A DNA stretch of 34,078 bases from Nemertoderma westbladi (Eukaryota; Xenacoelomorpha; Nemertodermatida; Nemertodermatidae): contig JAUCBJ010002916.1 in NCBI GenBank assembly GCA_032718475.1, positions 1 through 34,078 of the forward strand, written 5' to 3'. Of this stretch, positions 9,738 through 19,556 are shown piece by piece (position 1 is the first letter of the stretch; every line of letters begins with the position of its first letter). The position numbers and the translations under genes are program-made. The notes below the pieces were generated by a model that saw nothing but the letters and a program-made list of their open reading frames with translations, had not been told where the DNA came from and made no database searches.

Positions 9738-10107
9738 GCTGCACGAGTCAAGTACTCGGGTTACCCATACTCGAGTATGCAGCCGCTCGTGTTGCGCGAC
9801 TCTACACCTACGTTTATATACTGTGAGACGTTTGAATAGGCTGGAGTACTGAAGTGCTAAATCAATGGCGTCCACTTGGGTTATTTGAGCAAATGATAAA
9901 AACGGATATGGAAACGAATGCAGGAGCCATTGTGTAGGGTCGAATGAAGTATTTATTCTATTTGATTGAATTAACAATTCGAGTTCTCTTTCTTCTTTAT
10001 TACTTGTCAATATTACAGACAAGGTTGTCGGTCGAAAACCAAAACACTTATTATTCTAGAATATTTTGTTAGTACTAGTCATTATTACTGTAGAACATGT
10101 TGCTATC
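9738..10107. other. Short non-coding stretch between two mobile elements
   Basis: No recognisable gene. The sequence lies between the right flank of the hAT-type element and the 5' breakpoint of the LINE fragment. It contains a TACTCGAGTA palindrome near 9769-9778. Confidence 0.4.
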
Positions 10108-10507
10108 TCTGTTAATCTACAGGAGCTAATAAACCAACAGGTTGATGCCATCAATCATGCTGACGACAGCAGGCAATCATCCCAGGCATGGAAATCGATC
10201 AAATTGCTTACTGGGCGGAAAAGCCAACCAACCACCAAGGTTAAGGCTGAATCACCAGCCGATCGCCTCAATGGTTGGAAGGCCCACTTTGAAAAGCTCC
10301 TCAATAATGACAGGGTATTGCCTGATAACTTTATAGAAGTAAAAGCGTCTGAGTCTGTACTCCCAGATATTCCCATTGGCGATATCTCCTTTGCAGAAGT
10401 GAAGGCTGCTGCAAAGAGCATTAAGACCAATCGTACCAGTGGAGTAGATGGTGTTCCCCCTGAGGTCTTTAAAATACCTGAGTGTTTAAAGCTCATCTAT
10501 CCCATCA
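10108..10507 (+). pseudogene. LINE fragment part 1: pre-reverse-transcriptase region
   Basis: An open frame reads SVNLQELINQQVDAINHADD, LNGWKAHFEKLLNND and KTNRTSGVDGVPPEVFKI. SGVDGVPPE is the N-terminal fingers-type motif of non-LTR reverse transcriptases. Sequence upstream of 10108 is unrelated to the other copy. The frame runs in phase into the TA duplication of the inserted transposon. Confidence 0.8.
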
Positions 10508-10519
10508 TACCCTGCAAAC

Positions 10520-10850
10520 AGTCAACGTAAAACTAACGTTAAAATTGTGTCTCAGTTTCGTTAAAATCTAACAATGACAAAACTAACAATAATCAAACGT
10601 TAATGACCGTTACAATTTTGTTGGAAATCAACAATTAGTAACTCAACTATAATCAAACGTTCAATTAGCGTTATAGTTTAGTTGAAAAATAACGCTTTCA
10701 AACTTCCTCTAATCAAACGTTATATTGCCGTTGATTTTCAGTTAGAAAACAACGTATCAAAATTTTAAATATTTCAACGATAGATGAACGTTACACTTAA
10801 GTTGGAAATTCACAGAAAACATGTCATGCACTCCTTAAATTGTGTGATTG
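10520..10850. repeat. Left subterminal array: ~5 diverged 60-bp repeats
   Basis: Units of exactly 60 bp start with AATCAAACGTT at 10591, 10651 and 10711; weaker units precede and follow. Each unit carries AACGTT near its start, a second GTTA/CGTTA half-site about 10-20 bp later, and GTTGAAA/GTTGGAAA mid-unit. Such arrays inside transposon ends usually bind the transposase or an accessory protein. Confidence 0.85.
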
Positions 10851-10984
10851 GTTTAATAATTTTGGCGGGAACATTAGGATGTCAGTGTCAGGTACCCTAT
10901 ATACACAGCAGTACAGTTTACTGAGCTGCAATGAAATACTGTTTGTGTACTGGTTTTGCGCTGATGGCCTAGCTTAGTTGTCAG

Positions 10985-11320
10985 TCAGGGAAGCCTACCG
11001 TAGTACCGGTACCAGTACTAGCAGTAAGCATAAATGCAGTAATGTTAGTTACCATTCTGGTACCGGTAATGTTTGTGACCTGAGTCAGATCAGAAGTAAC
11101 CTACCGGTACCGCTGTACCGATACACCGGCACCATTACACCAGTAGCGCAGTACAGCAGTAGGCGAGAGGGCTACACAGCTAGCAGCTACGGCAGGCAGT
11201 TGGCCTTGCACTTCTGACTTCTGCACTTCCCGGACAGCCGGACCCAGTACCAGTACAGCAGTAAGCCTAAGCTACCGGCAGACCAGTACAGTTGCACGCT
11301 CATACGGTTCAGCTCAGCGG
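10985..11320. repeat. Low-complexity island rich in ACCGGTAC / CAGTAC words
   Basis: The words GTACCGGTACC, CAGTAC and CCGGTAC recur many times, with further scattered copies at 11590-11700, 11875-11890 and 12145-12155. They are self-complementary, so the region may fold locally. No reading frame is credible. It lies inside the CCCTGC transposon. Confidence 0.6.
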
Positions 11321-11422
11321 TAGGCCTATGTCATGTCAGAGCTCAGACAGTCAGAGCCAGTATGCAGGTGAGGTATGGCAGTATGGAGTCCGAGTATGCA
11401 GTATGAGGTATGCCTGCACCGG

Positions 11423-11516
11423 TAGGGTAAGACGGGGTAAAATGGGACATGGGGTAAAATGGGACATGTCGGGGTAAAATGGGACATGGGGTCCCATTTT
11501 ACCCCGTCTTACCCTA
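11423..11516. repeat. Perfect 26-bp inverted repeat enclosing GGGGTAAAATGGGACAT tandem units
   Basis: 11423-11448 is the exact reverse complement of 11491-11516, separated by 42 bp. The unit GGGGTAAAATGGGACAT occurs at 11434-11450, 11451-11467 and 11471-11487, then once inverted in the right arm, with a related copy at 11565-11580. A weaker GGGACA-rich stretch follows at 12060-12130. Confidence 0.9.
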
Positions 11517-12540
11517 GATATGCAGATAGGCCTGTCCTGTCTGCCTACGTAAGACAGTAAGACTGGGTAAAATGGGACATGGCGACATGGGGTACCGGTA
11601 GGCTACCAGTAAAATGGGGGGACAGCGGACAGGCATAATTTTGCTCATTTTTTTTTTAAAGGATAGCCTACTTTTAGCTAGGACAGAAGTAGTACCGGTA
11701 CTACGGCAGTAAGGTACAGTCAGCCAGATTAAGTTTTTGTCCAGCCAGATAAAATCACACTTTTTTCCAGCCAGTTCATGGAAATACCAGCCAGATGCTG
11801 GTTTGGATTTCAACTGGCTAGAAATGAGGCAGTTTTGTTATTAGCCTATTCTTACTAGGCCTAACGGTATTTATGATACCGGTACCGGTACTGTTGTAAC
11901 TATTTCATAGGAGCACCCAATTTATTGTACAAGCACTTAATTTAGTAGAATTTTAAGCCGGTTCTAATGATACTAATATTAATTTTTTATCTGATAGGCA
12001 TAGACCAGAGTTCAAATGCAGAAATGTACCATACAGAATAGGCCAATCTGCCTAGGGTAAACTGGGGAAATTCGGGATAAGGGAAATGCACGAAATGTGG
12101 GACAAGATCGGAAAATTTGGGACATAAAATTTTTTAAAAAAATACCGGTACCATAGCAGGCCTATTTTCTGATCTTGGGTGATTGTAAAATGCATCAGTC
12201 AGTATGCTACAACAGGTAGGCCTATCCGCCTATCCTACTAAGACAGACAGACAGAAAACTGAAAGTATTAAAGCATTAGCAGAAACAATTATGCATACCA
12301 TTGCAGGTGGTCTAAAATGCTTCTTGTTTGTTTATTTTCATTTTTCAGAGGTACTAACAGCTGAAGGGAACAAGTTGGTAGAACAAAAATAAACAGTAAC
12401 ATATGCTATTGACTCTCATTTATTGTTTTGGTTAGATTAATTCGAATCCATCTATGTACGGTACCGACCGTAGGTGTCCATTAATAAATTTACTATGGTA
12501 CATTAGGCTAGTTGTAGGGCCTACTTAAATAAACAAAACA

Positions 12541-13406
12541 ATGGATGGGAGATTGCCAGTATTCACTGGCTCAAGCAATAGAAGCAAGCGTCGGAGATTG
12601 GCTAGGGAGTTACGGGCGTTAGAATTTGATTCTGATTCTGATTCCTTTGATTCACAAACTGCGATTTATAAATCTAAGATGAATTCTGGTATTTTTAATC
12701 CAAACTTATGTCTAGCGTTGCCGATACAGGAATCTCCACGTGAACATTCTCAATATCAGCATGATACTGTTGATGATGATCTTATTTCACATTGTGATCA
12801 AATCCAACCCCAAAATCATAGTGATTCAGAATCCGATCTTTCAGTTCTTTTTGGGGATGATCAGGCGCAGGCATTTTGTGACATTGAGCCAGATTCATAT
12901 GATTACGATGCCGACATGTGCCCTTCTGATATTTGTTTAACTGATAATTTTGAACCCCCAACTGCTTCATTTAAATCGGATGTCACACAGTGGGCAATTG
13001 TTGAACATATACCTCAAGCTTCTGTAAACAAACTTCTTAAAATCTTTCGTTCTCATTGTCCTCAATTCAATTTGCCCTTAGATTGTCGAACATTATTAGG
13101 AACACCCACCGAACTTATACCCCATAAAACCATTGGAAGTGGTAAATATTATCATTTTGGATTGCGAAATGCGGTTCTTTCCATATGTGAAGTATCTGAC
13201 GTGGATTCTAGTTTAAAAGAACTTGAGCTAGTTTTTGGGATTGACGGAATTCCGCTCTTTCACTCAAGTCAACAACAAGGCCGCCACAAATATAGGAAAC
13301 TCGTTATTATCCAATACTGTGGCCCAAAGATTTTCGAAGACTGGGCGTCGGAGCACCAAAGAATCCTTTGAGGATTCATGCCCACGTCTGTTGGCCTGTT
13401 TTAAAC
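12541..13406 (+). CDS. Transposon-encoded protein, first coding exon (degenerate or incomplete)
   Basis: ATG at 12541 has A at -3 and G at +4, a strong start context. The protein opens with a basic stretch (SNRSKRRRLARELRA), then long acidic and Ser/Asp-rich sequence, then a conserved-looking block at residues about 150-245: QWAIVEHIPQASVNKLLKI, LPLDCRTLLGTP, GSGKYYHFGLRNAVL and FGIDGIPLFHSS. I recall the pattern of a short helical domain, RTLL-TP, G-YYHFGL and IDGLPLF-SS from many uncharacterised invertebrate proteins tied to DNA transposons. The frame from 12541 stops at 13369-13371; after FHSS the reading becomes unlike the family, and a good donor (AAC/GTAAGA) lies at 13407-13408 in another frame, so a frameshift or decayed exon end is likely. 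Function is probably transposition, but no DDE core is visible. Confidence 0.6.
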
Positions 13407-13538
13407 GTAAGAACATTTTACTTATAGGGCCTATAATATTATTAATATTAAAAATATTTATAAGGCGCCCTATATACTGTGTTCTAGGCGCAAAATTGAA
13501 AAAGAAAGATATAACTGTATTTAATACAGTACAACACG

Positions 13539-13640
13539 TTGTGGGGCCTTCGTGCAGCAAAAATGCAAGCCATTTCAGCGAACAATTATCCTTATACTAT
13601 GGCTAGTTATATATATTAATATTATTGGATATTGGCTTCC

Positions 13641-13685
<45 letters not shown>

Positions 13686-13756
13686 ACTTTTGAAAAACGG
13701 CCATAGTATAATTATAACAGTTCGCTGATGGCTCGCATTTTTGACTCGCCCCACAA
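13539..13756. repeat. Imperfect palindrome with a (CA)20 loop
   Basis: The left arm 13539-13603 pairs with 13700-13756: blocks such as AAAAATGC-AGCCAT, CAGCGAAC and ATACTATGGC recur inverted. The spacer is almost entirely the CA microsatellite. GTGGGGCCTTCGTGCAGCAA (13541-13560) recurs directly at 13810-13829 with one change, so part of the arm is also present as a direct repeat. Confidence 0.78.
13642..13681 (+). repeat. (AC)20 microsatellite
   Basis: Forty bases of uninterrupted AC dinucleotide, followed by AGAGAC. It forms the loop of the palindrome around it. Length uniformity suggests ongoing slippage. Confidence 0.97.
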
Positions 13757-14144
13757 TAAATTAATAATTGCAGAAAAGACGTGTATTTACAACCTCGTGT
13801 TTCGTGAAGGTGGGGCCTTCGCGCAGCAATAGGCTAGGTGAGCTTTAGCATGTATCATTAGTGTACCGACTGATGAGGAACTATATAAATGTGTAGTAGC
13901 ATACATACCTGTCTTAATTTTTGATAGGCTATATCTGTATCTGGTTGCGTTCCATTTCATCAAAGATTAACTGACTTATTAGTGTCAAAAATTACCAACT
14001 ACAACGACGACCGCAGACGGTCCACTAATGTCCGACATGCTAAGACTCACCTCCCAACATTCAGTTATAAATACAGTGTAGGATAAGATACCAAACGTAA
14101 AAAATTATCATGATAATTGTTTTATTCATTTCACTGGTTCATAG

Positions 14145-14244
14145 GTGCGCTGCTGAAAGATGGACGTTTTACGGAAACGGCTGCCGATGGGGCCATTTCA
14201 GTATTTTTCCGACAGGCCCCTAATAGATACGGAGGCGTTAACTA
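14145..14244 (+). CDS. Candidate internal exon of the transposon gene
   Basis: An acceptor (pyrimidine-rich TTTTATTCATTTCACTGG then TTCATAG, AG at 14143-14144) and a donor (ACTA/GTAAGT, GT at 14245-14246) bound a 100-bp segment. One phase is open throughout and reads ALLKDGRFTETAADGAIS, FFRQAPNRYGGVN, a plausible protein. The other phases are interrupted or less plausible. I do not recognise the sequence. It needs transcript support; by context it belongs to the gene starting at 12541. Confidence 0.45.
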
Positions 14245-14394
14245 GTAAGTCAATTTTCTGTATCACTTCTACTTCTGAAATTTTATTATAATATAATTTA
14301 TTAATTTAACATTATATGTGGCGGTTGCTGTAGAAAGGTCACATAATATTTCTAGATCAAAATTTTACCCCCTTTTCAGCTGCCAGATTTTCAG

Positions 14395-14595
14395 AAACGT
14401 AACTTCACTTCTTAAAATGTTATGCCGGTCTGTCCGACTGTCTGTTTGTCCATCTTTTCTACTTTAGGTTGTAGAACATAACAAAAGCACACTAATTTGC
14501 TAATAGTTTTACCTTGGGGGTTTTCCGGGTCGGTGATTTCATTTCCGATGTCAGTTTTCATGTTTGACGGAATCTAGTATGTCTTTCTGTCTACA
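14395..14595. repeat. Diverged interspersed repeat, copy B
   Basis: A TCTGTC-rich tract (about 14430-14455) is followed by GGTTTTCCGGGTCGGTGA and TTTCCGATGTCAGTTTT (about 14519-14560), matching copy A at 9240-9400 in order and orientation. It lies within the CCCTGC transposon, so one element probably captured or received a shared repeat. Confidence 0.65.
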
Positions 14596-14684
14596 CTCAT
14601 GTAATTCGGGACAAATCTCGATCTCTTATTGTATAAAAATTTACAGACACCGGTATTTTATAATATTTATTTATTCTATTGCAG

Positions 14685-14829
14685 TTTATCTGGAAGAAAA
14701 CAAGAAAAGAAAACAAGAAAAGCAGAGGAGAAGGGCAAGGACATTGGAGTTGAGGAAGAGAGGTTATCAATGCCTCCTATGGCTGCCGTGGAAATCGATG
14801 ATGGTGTGGAGGGAGACGAGGAAGAGTAG
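14685..14829 (+). CDS. Candidate terminal exon with basic then acidic tail
   Basis: An acceptor with a pyrimidine-rich tract and TTGCAG (AG at 14683-14684) precedes a frame reading GRKQEKKTRKAEEKGKDIG, RLSMPPMAAVEIDD and GDEEE, then TAG at 14827-14829. A charged lysine/glutamate stretch followed by an acidic tail is typical of a nuclear protein C-terminus. Joining to the exon at 14145 is inferred from position only. Confidence 0.4.
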
Positions 14830-15179
14830 AAGAGAGAAGACGAGGATTGAGTACTTCATACTCAATGTGCCTTTCTTATAGCCAAATTATATTATACTGT
14901 AGCTCGCAGCTCGCACTGTAATCTTATGTACAGAAGTACACTAGCAGGCCTACTATATACAGTAAGTAAAGACTTGAAGTAAATACACAGTAAAAACACT
15001 TTAACATTAGGCCTACTTAATTCAGCATTCGTTTGATTATTACTTACTTGATTACTATATTACAATTTTGGTTAATTGATATTAAAAGATAGAATATGTG
15101 CTTTCAAATGTAAAAATACTAAGTTTGGATTATACTGTACCATCAACAACGACATTTTTTACGAATAACCTTCAGTTTA

Positions 15180-15430
15180 GTTAGGTTTAAGAAATTTTTT
15201 AAAGTTGGAACTGCGGCCAAACCAACGATAATTCAACAGTATGCAACGTTGAAAAATAACATTCATACTGCAGCAAAACCAACGATAAGTCAACAGTATG
15301 CAACGTTAAAAAATAACGCTCATTTGTCATTGTTTATAGTTAGGTTTAAAGTATTTTTTAACGTTGGAACTGCGGCCAAACCAACGATAATTCAACAGTA
15401 TGCAACGTTGAATACTAACGTTCATTTGTT
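15180..15430. repeat. Right subterminal repeats of the CCCTGC transposon
   Basis: Three units share AACCAACGATAA(T/G)TCAACAG and AGTATGCAACGTT (ending about 15251, 15308 and 15409). The outer two also share GTTAGGTTTAA and GGAACTGCGGCC. AACGTT motifs recur up to the terminus, mirroring the left end. Confidence 0.85.
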
Positions 15431-15482
15431 AGAAAATGAGTGTTGAATAACGTTACATGAACGTTAAATTGTTTGCAGGGTA

Positions 15483-16151
15483 GTAGACCTGTACCGAACA
15501 ACAAGATTCCCACAAGAAATGAAAACAAATAAGTTGGTGCCAGTTCCCAAGAAGGGCAACCTAACACTCTATGGTTCTTTTCGGGGAATCTCATTGATCT
15601 CGATTGCTGCAAAGCTATACAATAGAATTATATTAAATCTATTAAATTATATTAGGGATCCCATTGAGGACTGCTCCATGGAAATCAGAATGGGTTCCAT
15701 AAAAGTCGTGGGACCATGGAACCCATTTTGGCACTTAGAAGGATAATTGAAGAGTTATCAAAAAAGAAAGACAGGCATCTGGCTGTCTTTGTTGACTTCT
15801 TCAAGGCCTTTGATTCAGTCTCTCGCTCACGTATGTTCAGCATACATTCATTATATGGGATTCCTGATGAAATTATTGCAGCAATCAGATCCGTATACGA
15901 TGGTTCGACAACATTTGTGTCTACTGTTGACAGTGACACAGAACCATTTGAAGTGTTATGGGGCGTCCTCCAAGGAGACACACTTGCACCATTCTTGTTC
16001 ATAATTGTGGTTGACTATGTTCTACGCATGTCCTTAGATCATCATAATGATGATGGGGTGATGATAACTCCACCTACTGGCTCCAGAAGTCGAGGAAATC
16101 CTGCCAAGTACCTAACTGATCTAGACTTTGCTGATGACTTAGGAGTACTCT
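15483..16151 (+). pseudogene. LINE fragment part 2: reverse transcriptase core, frameshifted
   Basis: Carries VPVPKKGNLTLYGSFRGISL, then after a scrambled frame at about 15635-15720 the catalytic blocks FVDFFKAFDSVSR, GVLQGDTLAPFLFI and DFADDLG. These are reverse transcriptase motifs A, B and C. Homology to the other copy stops abruptly at 16151, one codon after the FADD motif; the frame then reads into unrelated sequence to a stop at 16289-16291. It cannot make a working enzyme. Confidence 0.8.
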
Positions 16152-16451
16152 ACAATCCTCTACTTTGGTGTCTGTCAGAGATGCCATGGCATTGCGCAAA
16201 TCTAAAGCAGAACTTGAAGCGCACTAGAAAATACAGAATCTGGTTCCGAAACAGAGATAATTTTCCCACTATGGCCAATGGTAATAGTTAGCGCTCAACA
16301 GGGTTACAAACAATATGGAAACACTCCTACTGTAGTTTCCGTAAAAGACAAGAATTACGTAGAATTCTGGTTGCTAGGCAACATTATTACTAATGGGTTG
16401 GGTAGCACGATATTTTGGAACTTTTCTACAAAATATAAATTATATAGAAAT
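16152..16451. other. Unique sequence between LINE fragment and minisatellite
   Basis: No recognised gene. A readable frame continues from the LINE fragment into this stretch by chance. The last bases (CGGACAATTC) already resemble the repeat unit that follows. Confidence 0.4.
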
Positions 16452-19400
16452 AACATTCGGACAATTCTTTGTGGATGTCACAATAATTATTACGACAATT
16501 GTTTGTGGCTGTCACAACATTACGACAATTGTTTGTTGCTGTCACAACATTACGACAATTGTTTGTGGTTGTCACAACATTACGACAATTTTTTGCGGCA
16601 GTCACAACAATCCGGCAATTGTTTGCGGCTGTCACAACATTCCGGAAATTGTTTGCGGCTGTTACAATATTACGACAATTGTTTGCGGCTGTCACAATAT
16701 TACGACAATTGTTTGTGGCTGTCACAACGTTACGAAAATTGTTTTCTGCTGTCACAATATTCCGACAATTGTTTGCGGCTGTCACAATATTACGACAATT
16801 GTTTGTGGCTGTCACAACGTTACGAAAATTGTTTTCTGCTGTCACAATATTCCGACAATTGTTTGCGGCTGTCACAATATTACGACAATTGTTTGTGGCT
16901 GTCACAACATTACGACAATTGTTTGTGGCTGTCACAACCTTGCGATAATTGTTTGTGGCTGTCGCAACATTACAACAATTGTTTGTGGCTGTTAAAACAT
17001 TGCGACAATTGTTTGTGGCTGTCACAACATTCCGACAATTGTTTGTGGCTGTCGCAACATTACAACAATTGTTTGTGGCTGTTACAACATTGCGACAATT
17101 GTTTGTGGCAGTCCCAACATTCGGACAATTGTTTGTGGTCGTCACAACATTACGACAATTGTTTGTGGCAGTCACAACAATCCGGCAATTGTTTGCGGCT
17201 GTCACAATATTCCGGAAATTGTTTGTAGCTATCACAACAATACGACTATTATTTGTGGCTGTCACACCATTACGACAATTGTTTGTGGCTGTCACAACAT
17301 TCCGACAATTGTTTGCGGCTGTTACAATATTACGACAATTGTGTGTGGCTGTCACAACGTTACGAAAATTGTTTTCTGCTGTCACAATATTCCGACAATT
17401 GTTTGCGGCTGTCACAATATTACGACAATTGTTTGTGGCTGTCACAACATTACGACAATTGTTTGTGGCTGTCACAACCTTGCGATAATTGTTTGTGGCT
17501 GTCACAACCTTGCGACAATTGTTTGTGGTTGTCACAACATAGCGACAATTGTTTGTGGCTGTCACAATATTCCGAAAATTTTTAGTGGCTGTCACAATAT
17601 TACGACAATTGTTTGTGGCTGTCGCAACATTAGGACAATTGTTTGTGGCTGTCACAACATTGGGACAATTGTTTGTGGCTGTCACAATAATTATTACGAC
17701 AATTGTTTGTGGCCGTCACAACATTACGACAATTGTTTGTAGCTGTCACAATATTACGACAATTGTTTGTGGCTGTCGCAACATTACAACAATTGTTTGT
17801 GGCTGTTACAACATTGCGACAATTGTTTGTGGCAGTCCCAACATTCGGACAATTGTTTGTGGTCGTCACAACATTACGACAATTGTTTGTAGCAGTCACA
17901 ACAATCCGGCAATTGTTTGCGGCTGTCACAACATTCCGGAAATTGTTTGTAGCTATCACAACAATACGACTATTATTTGTGGCTGTCACACCATTACGAC
18001 AATTGTTTGTGGCTGTCACAACATTCCGACAATTGTTTGCGGCTGTTACAATATTACGACAATTGTGTGTGGCTGTCACAACATTCAGACAATTGTTTGT
18101 GGCTGTCACAACCTAGCGATAATTGTTTGTGGCTGTCACAATATTCCGACAATTGTTTGCGGCTGTCAAAATATTACGACAATTGTTTGTGGCTGTCACA
18201 ACATTACGACAATTGTTTGTGGCTGTCACAACATTACGACAATTGTTTGTGGTTGTCACAACATTACGACAATTTTTTGCGGCAGTCACAACAATCCGGC
18301 AATTGTTTGCGGCTGTCACAACATTCCGGAAATTGTTTGCGGCTGTCACAATATTACGACAATTGTTTGTGGCTGTCACAACATTACGACAATTGTTTGT
18401 GGCTGTCACAACCTTACGAAAATTGTTTTCTGCTGTCACAATATTCCGACAATTGTTTGCGGCTGTCACAATATTACGACAATTGTTTGTGGCTGTCACA
18501 ACATTACGACAATTGTTTGTGGCTGTCACAACATTACGACAATTGTTTGTGGTTGTCACAACATTACGACAATTTTTTGCGGCAGTCACAACAATCCGGC
18601 AATTGTTTGCGGCTGTCACAATATTACGACAATTGTTTGTGGCTGTCACAACATTACGACAATTGTTTGTGGCTGTCACAACCTTACGAAAATTGTTTTC
18701 TGCTGTCACAATATTCCGACAATTGTTTGCGGCTGTCACAATATTACGACAATTGTTTGTGGCTGTCACAACATTACGACAATTGTTTGTGGCTGTCACA
18801 ACATTACGACAATTGTTTGTGGTTGTCACAACATTACGACAATTTTTTGCGGCAGTCACAACAATCCGGCAATTGTTTGCGGCTGTCACAACATTCCGGA
18901 AATTGTTTGCGGCTGTTACAATATTACGACAATTGTGTGTGGCTGTCACAACGTTACGAAAATTGTTTTCTGCTGTCACAATATTCCGACAATTGTTTGC
19001 GGCTGTCACAATATTACGACAATTGTTTGTGGCTGTCACAACATTACGAAAATTGTTTTCTGCTGTCACAATATTCCGACAATTGTTTGCGGCTGTCACA
19101 ATATTACGACAATTGTTTGTGGCTGTCACAACATTACGACAATTGTTTGTGGCTGTCACAACCTTGCGATAATTGTTTGTGGCTGTCGCAACATTACAAC
19201 AATTGTTTGTGGCTGTTAAAACATTGCGACAATTGTTTGTGGCTGTCACAACATTCCGACAATTGTTTGTGGCTGTCGCAACATTACAACAATTGTTTGT
19301 GGCTGTTACAACATTGCGACAATTGTTTGTGGCAGTCCCAACATTCGGACAATTGTTTGTGGTCGTCACAACATTACGACAATTGTTTGTGGCAGTCACA

Positions 19401-19556
19401 ACAATCCGGCAATTGTTTGCGGCTGTCACAACATTCCGGAAATTGTTTGTAGCTATCACAACAATACGACTATTATTTGTGGCTGTCACACCATTACGAC
19501 AATTGTTTGTGGCTGTCACAACATTCCGACAATTGTTTGCGGCTGTTACAATATTA
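16452..19556. repeat. Minisatellite: about 103 copies of a 30-bp unit with higher-order structure
   Basis: The unit is GTTTGTGGCTGTCACAAC followed by ATTACGACAATT. Variants are shared by distant units. A block of about ten units (17041-17332) recurs almost unchanged at 17772-18056 and 19271-19556, and a second block with AATTTTTTGCGGCAGTCAC recurs near 16590, 18272, 18572 and 18842. A longer variant unit with AATAATTATTACGAC opens the array (16478) and recurs at 17687. As 30 is divisible by three and the unit lacks stops in all three plus frames and one minus frame, long open frames appear in four phases (10-residue repeats such as CHNITTIVCG). They are by-products, not genes. There are no unique spacers, so it is not a CRISPR array. 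Confidence 0.96.

Larger units (their letters stand above)
10510..15480. mobile_element. 4971-bp DNA transposon with CCCTGCAAACA ends, TA duplication and subterminal repeats
   Basis: The left end CCCTGCAAACAGTCAACGT (10510) and right end, read inverted, CCCTGCAAACAATTTAACG (15480) share 11 perfect terminal bases, then AACGTT motifs at slightly shifted positions. TA flanks both ends (10508-10509, 15481-15482), and the empty site is visible in the LINE copy at 21987-22001 (catagtagac once inverted), so boundaries and duplication are certain. Long AACGTT-bearing tandem repeats sit inside both ends. A protein gene on the plus strand (12541 onward) looks spliced and degenerate. Subterminal repeat arrays and a 2-bp duplication are compatible with an EnSpm/CACTA-like element, but TA also fits other superfamilies, so the superfamily is left open. 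Confidence 0.88.
10108..16151 (+). mobile_element. LINE fragment (RTE-like), truncated at both ends and split by a DNA transposon
   Basis: 10108-10507 and 15483-16151 together match 22383-21318 of the LINE on the other strand over about 1066 bp, with identity above about 95% by eye. The joint is exact: ...cccatcata / TA / gtagac once the inserted element is taken out. The fragment begins inside the linker before the reverse transcriptase and ends just after the FADDLGV catalytic motif, so both ends are cut. The second half has a frameshifted stretch at about 15635-15720 and lacks one codon in the HLAV-FVDFF segment. A LINE cut at both ends is not a simple 5'-truncated insertion; later rearrangement is likely. 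Confidence 0.88.

Noticed and set aside
9579-10022. 147-codon minus-strand frame spanning the right end of the hAT element
   Set aside because: It crosses the transposon terminus and target duplication and is driven by the hexamer repeats (HPHPHP-type residues).
16452-19556. CRISPR-like array of 30-bp repeats
   Set aside because: Units are contiguous with no spacers, and the sequence is clearly from an animal genome.
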